Origin: Runella rosea
GTDB lineage: Bacteria; Bacteroidota; Bacteroidia; Cytophagales; Spirosomataceae
Length of the DNA stretch: 64,000 nucleotides
NCBI RefSeq assembly: GCF_003325355.1
Contig: NZ_CP030850.1
Span: 248,001-312,000, forward strand
Direction: 5' to 3'
Shown: positions 61,824 through 64,000 of the stretch, in pieces
Position numbering within the stretch: the stretch's first letter is position 1
How the letters are laid out: every line of letters begins with the position of its first letter
The notes under the pieces: generated by a model
Seen by the model: only the letters and a program-made list of their open reading frames with translations
Database searches by the model: none
What the model was told of the DNA's origin: nothing
Position numbers and translations under genes: made by a program

Positions 61824-62537
61824 TTACAGTTTTTGGGCTGACTTAACTACAATGGCTGAGCCTTCGGCCAACAGCGCCGAGTGGGGAGATTGATGGGAGA
61901 GAAACCCAAAGTTGGGCCCGTACACTGCCTCAAAATTCACATCGACATTATGCGTTTTGACGGGATATACTTCCCAACGCGGATGCTCAACGCCGTACTC
62001 GTACGTGGTGAAGTTGTTATATTTTGTGTATCCCCAATAATGCTCGGTGATAAATTCTTCCAAACTTCCTGCCGTTAGCGGAACGGACGTAGCGTCGGCG
62101 AGAAGTTCCAGACGATTCCATTCCTTTTGTTTCCATTCGTAACTTACCCTTAGTTGCTCATTGGCTGTTTGCCATTCGTGACGCATGGGCAGAGTGACAT
62201 AAGGCTCATTATATACCACGTTGGCTACCCAACTGACGGCGTATTTTGGGACAATTTCCTTCACAAACGTAACGCCCCGTTTCCATTGGCCATCTTTAGT
62301 GCGGTGTTTGACGTAAAACCGCAAATTGACTTCCTCAAAGGTGGTATGAAAGGGTATCGGAACGCCCAAAAGGCTCACTTTATCGAATAAAAAGCCAATC
62401 AAACTCACAAAACATTGGCCTTCAAACAAATCAAGTTCGGTATGTTTAGGTACGAAAGGTTGCAGCAAATCGGGGGAGACGGTATAATTGACCATCGCCA
62501 ATTTGCGCCATTCGGCAGTGAGAAACGATGTGAGCAT
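61824..62537 (-). CDS. DUF2071 (YqjF-like) protein
   Basis: 237 residues from ATG 62537; an extension to 62612 is unlike the family's start. DUF2071 features: FLTAEWRKLAMVNYTVSPDLLQPFVP, GQCFVSLIGFLF, FEEVNLRFYVKHR, RGVTFVKEIVPKYAVSWVANVVYNEPY. The fold resembles acetoacetate decarboxylase barrels; activity unknown. The C-terminus ends SAIVVKSAQKL. Faces the small cysteine-rich gene with 18 nt between stops. Confidence 0.85.
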   Translation of the reverse strand: MLTSFLTAEWRKLAMVNYTVSPDLLQPFVPKHTELDLFEGQCFVSLIGFLFDKVSLLGVPIPFHTTFEEVNLRFYVKHRTKDGQWKRGVTFVKEIVPKYAVSWVANVVYNEPYVTLPMRHEWQTANEQLRVSYEWKQKEWNRLELLADATSVPLTAGSLEEFITEHYWGYTKYNNFTTYEYGVEHPRWEVYPVKTHNVDVNFEAVYGPNFGFLSHQSPHSALLAEGSAIVVKSAQKL

Positions 62538-62625
62538 GATTCGGACAAAATTTAGAAAGGTGGACAAGGGCAAACCCTTACCGACTTTAATTACATGTAA
62601 ATGTAACTGCAAAAAGGCAGCTTTG

Positions 62626-64000
62626 TTACTTTGTCAATGCTGATTCTAAGACTTTTATTAAGTCGTTGCCATTGTTTTGGGTGGGTTTAGGTGGCTGGAT
62701 GGTCTGAAAATTCCCGTAGCGGTCAATAATGAAAGTTGAGGGAATGCCACTGACTCCAAAGGCTTTCGATACATTCTGATTATCTCTTACGTGTAGGCCC
62801 GTTATTTGATGTTTTGCAATGGCTTTTTTCCAGTCGGCTTCGTTTTTATCCGTTGAAATATACAGGAACACGATTTCGTCGTGACCTTTAAAATGTTCCT
62901 TGATTTTTAAAGAAGGTTTCATCTCGGCAAGGCAAGGTCCACACCAACTGGCCCAAAAATCAAGATATACGATTTTTCCCTTAAAATCAGCCAATTGCAC
63001 ATTTCGCCCTGCGGTATCGGGGAGTGTAAATGCAAACGCAGGTTTTCCTGGCAGAAATGCTTCTTTTTCAATAAGTCGATTTTTGATTCGGGCTAAAAAA
63101 CGACTGTTGGGGTACTCCTTTTCAAATGCAATAACCTGTTTTACGACTTCTTCATTGCTGCCTTTGTATGCAATCTCCTCCTCTAAGAGTTCGCTGCTCA
63201 ATGTTTCGGCAAAAGCGGGATGAAACTTCGATTTGTTGGCTTTTAAATAGGCGTTACGGTCTCCAAATTCAACACCTTGGGTAGGGTGATTAAGCATGAA
63301 AAGATACATTAATGTAAATGGATACCCCATCGACTTTGCCGTTATACTATCTTGCGGCGGTGCCATGCTGGTCAAAGCTGCCCGAAACGCGGCTGGTATA
63401 AGTTCTGGGGTAACGTCAATCTTCCGTTTTTGGGCTTCCTGATATACCGCTCGCACTGTTTTTGTGGAAATATCTGATTTTATATCGGCTTTACAAATGG
63501 TATAAAATTGAGTTGTAACTTTTGATTTGTACTTTTCTAAGAGTTTGAGTTTTAATCTTTCTATTTCAACCAGATATTGGTAAAAGTCAGTCTTTGATTT
63601 TGTAAGTTTTGTTTTAGCAGTAGTTTCCCAGTCTTTTTGCAGATTTGTGGTTATCAAATCTTCTTTGTAGTACTCAAACTTGGGCGCGGCATTGCCCGTA
63701 TAACGCATGGTTTTCCAAAAATATTTGGCATCAAACGTCATTGAAATGGTGTCATTGGGCTCCAAAATATACCATTGTAATCGACCACCTTGGCTAATGG
63801 GGCGGTTTTTGTCAAACGTCAGCGTTACATAAGCAATGTCTGTTAATGTCGTTTTGAATTCAAATTCATTTTTTTCATTAAGAAGAAGCGTCTCAAAAAT
63901 ACTTTTTTGTGCATAAGGGAAAATCATAATTTCAACGGTCTGCGAAACTGGATTCATTATTTTGCCCCTAATGAACACGTTTTGGGCTTGAATCTTAATA
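62626..64000 (-). CDS. TlpA-like thioredoxin-domain protein, 5' end cut by the window
   Basis: About 457 residues visible. The frame stays open to the window edge and begins IKIQAQNVFIRGKIMNP, which looks like the end of a signal peptide, so the true start lies beyond 64000. N-terminal part (about 1-110) resembles the DUF4369-type domain of Bacteroidota thiol-disulfide proteins. A helical middle follows, then a TlpA/AhpC-like domain with WASWCGPCLAEMKP and GIPSTFIIDRYG (cis-Pro). Probably a periplasmic thiol-disulfide reductase. Upstream context is not visible. Confidence 0.85.
   Translation of the reverse strand, partial: IKIQAQNVFIRGKIMNPVSQTVEIMIFPYAQKSIFETLLLNEKNEFEFKTTLTDIAYVTLTFDKNRPISQGGRLQWYILEPNDTISMTFDAKYFWKTMRYTGNAAPKFEYYKEDLITTNLQKDWETTAKTKLTKSKTDFYQYLVEIERLKLKLLEKYKSKVTTQFYTICKADIKSDISTKTVRAVYQEAQKRKIDVTPELIPAAFRAALTSMAPPQDSITAKSMGYPFTLMYLFMLNHPTQGVEFGDRNAYLKANKSKFHPAFAETLSSELLEEEIAYKGSNEEVVKQVIAFEKEYPNSRFLARIKNRLIEKEAFLPGKPAFAFTLPDTAGRNVQLADFKGKIVYLDFWASWCGPCLAEMKPSLKIKEHFKGHDEIVFLYISTDKNEADWKKAIAKHQITGLHVRDNQNVSKAFGVSGIPSTFIIDRYGNFQTIQPPKPTQNNGNDLIKVLESALTK

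Overview
The window looks like a chromosome segment of a Bacteroidota member, probably class Cytophagia in the Runella/Spirosoma/Dyadobacter range. The evidence is a SusC/SusD pair, type IX secretion C-terminal domains of both A and B type, several TonB-dependent receptors with CarboxypepD_reg-like N-termini, ELWxxDGT-repeat proteins, a GtrB-rich surface-glycan cluster, and promoters matching the Bacteroidota consensus (TTTG, about 19 nt, TAnnTTTG) with no obvious Shine-Dalgarno sites. The species is an inference. I see no IS element, prophage or CRISPR array.

Layout. 1-9.7 kb: a type IX secreted protein, lpxK, a menC-like gene, a soluble sulfite-oxidase-fold protein, a leucyl aminopeptidase, an OmpA/TSP3 outer-membrane protein with a barrel-only paralogue next door, and a UbiA-type prenyltransferase. 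9.7-12.1 kb: tRNA-Gly and tRNA-Leu, a gene-free stretch holding a complete promoter-to-terminator unit (candidate small RNA), then a Band-7 lipoprotein coupled to a 56-residue membrane protein. 12.5-18 kb: an RND/MMPL transporter, an M24 peptidase, a GNAT and a TIM-barrel protein. 18-29.9 kb: a TonB receptor, an RmlD-like reductase, a five-gene surface-glycan cluster (two GtrB-like glycosyltransferases, two polytopic GT-C-like proteins, one MBOAT acyltransferase) and a KAS III. 29.9-36.2 kb: two giant tandem ELWxxDGT secreted proteins.

36.3-46.8 kb is the most interesting block. SusC, SusD, a beta-propeller/phospholipase-C-type phosphoesterase and a PhnZ-like HD-domain oxygenase lie on the minus strand. 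Divergent from them are a phosphonatase-like HAD hydrolase and the FAD oxidoreductase family (TIGR03364) that usually accompanies it. I interpret this as a SusCD-fed organophosphonate, possibly phosphonolipid, utilisation locus.

46.9-64 kb: an esterase, small membrane and lipoproteins, a second candidate small RNA, a FecA-like receptor divergent from an AraC regulator, a form-II CoxGSLM-type molybdenum hydroxylase operon, an AlkA-like glycosylase, a GH25 lysozyme, a VOC protein, a TolB-like propeller, a 54-residue cysteine-rich protein too short for routine gene calling, a DUF2071 protein and a TlpA-like thioredoxin protein cut by the window edge.

All assignments rest on reading motifs by eye. 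No database search was run.
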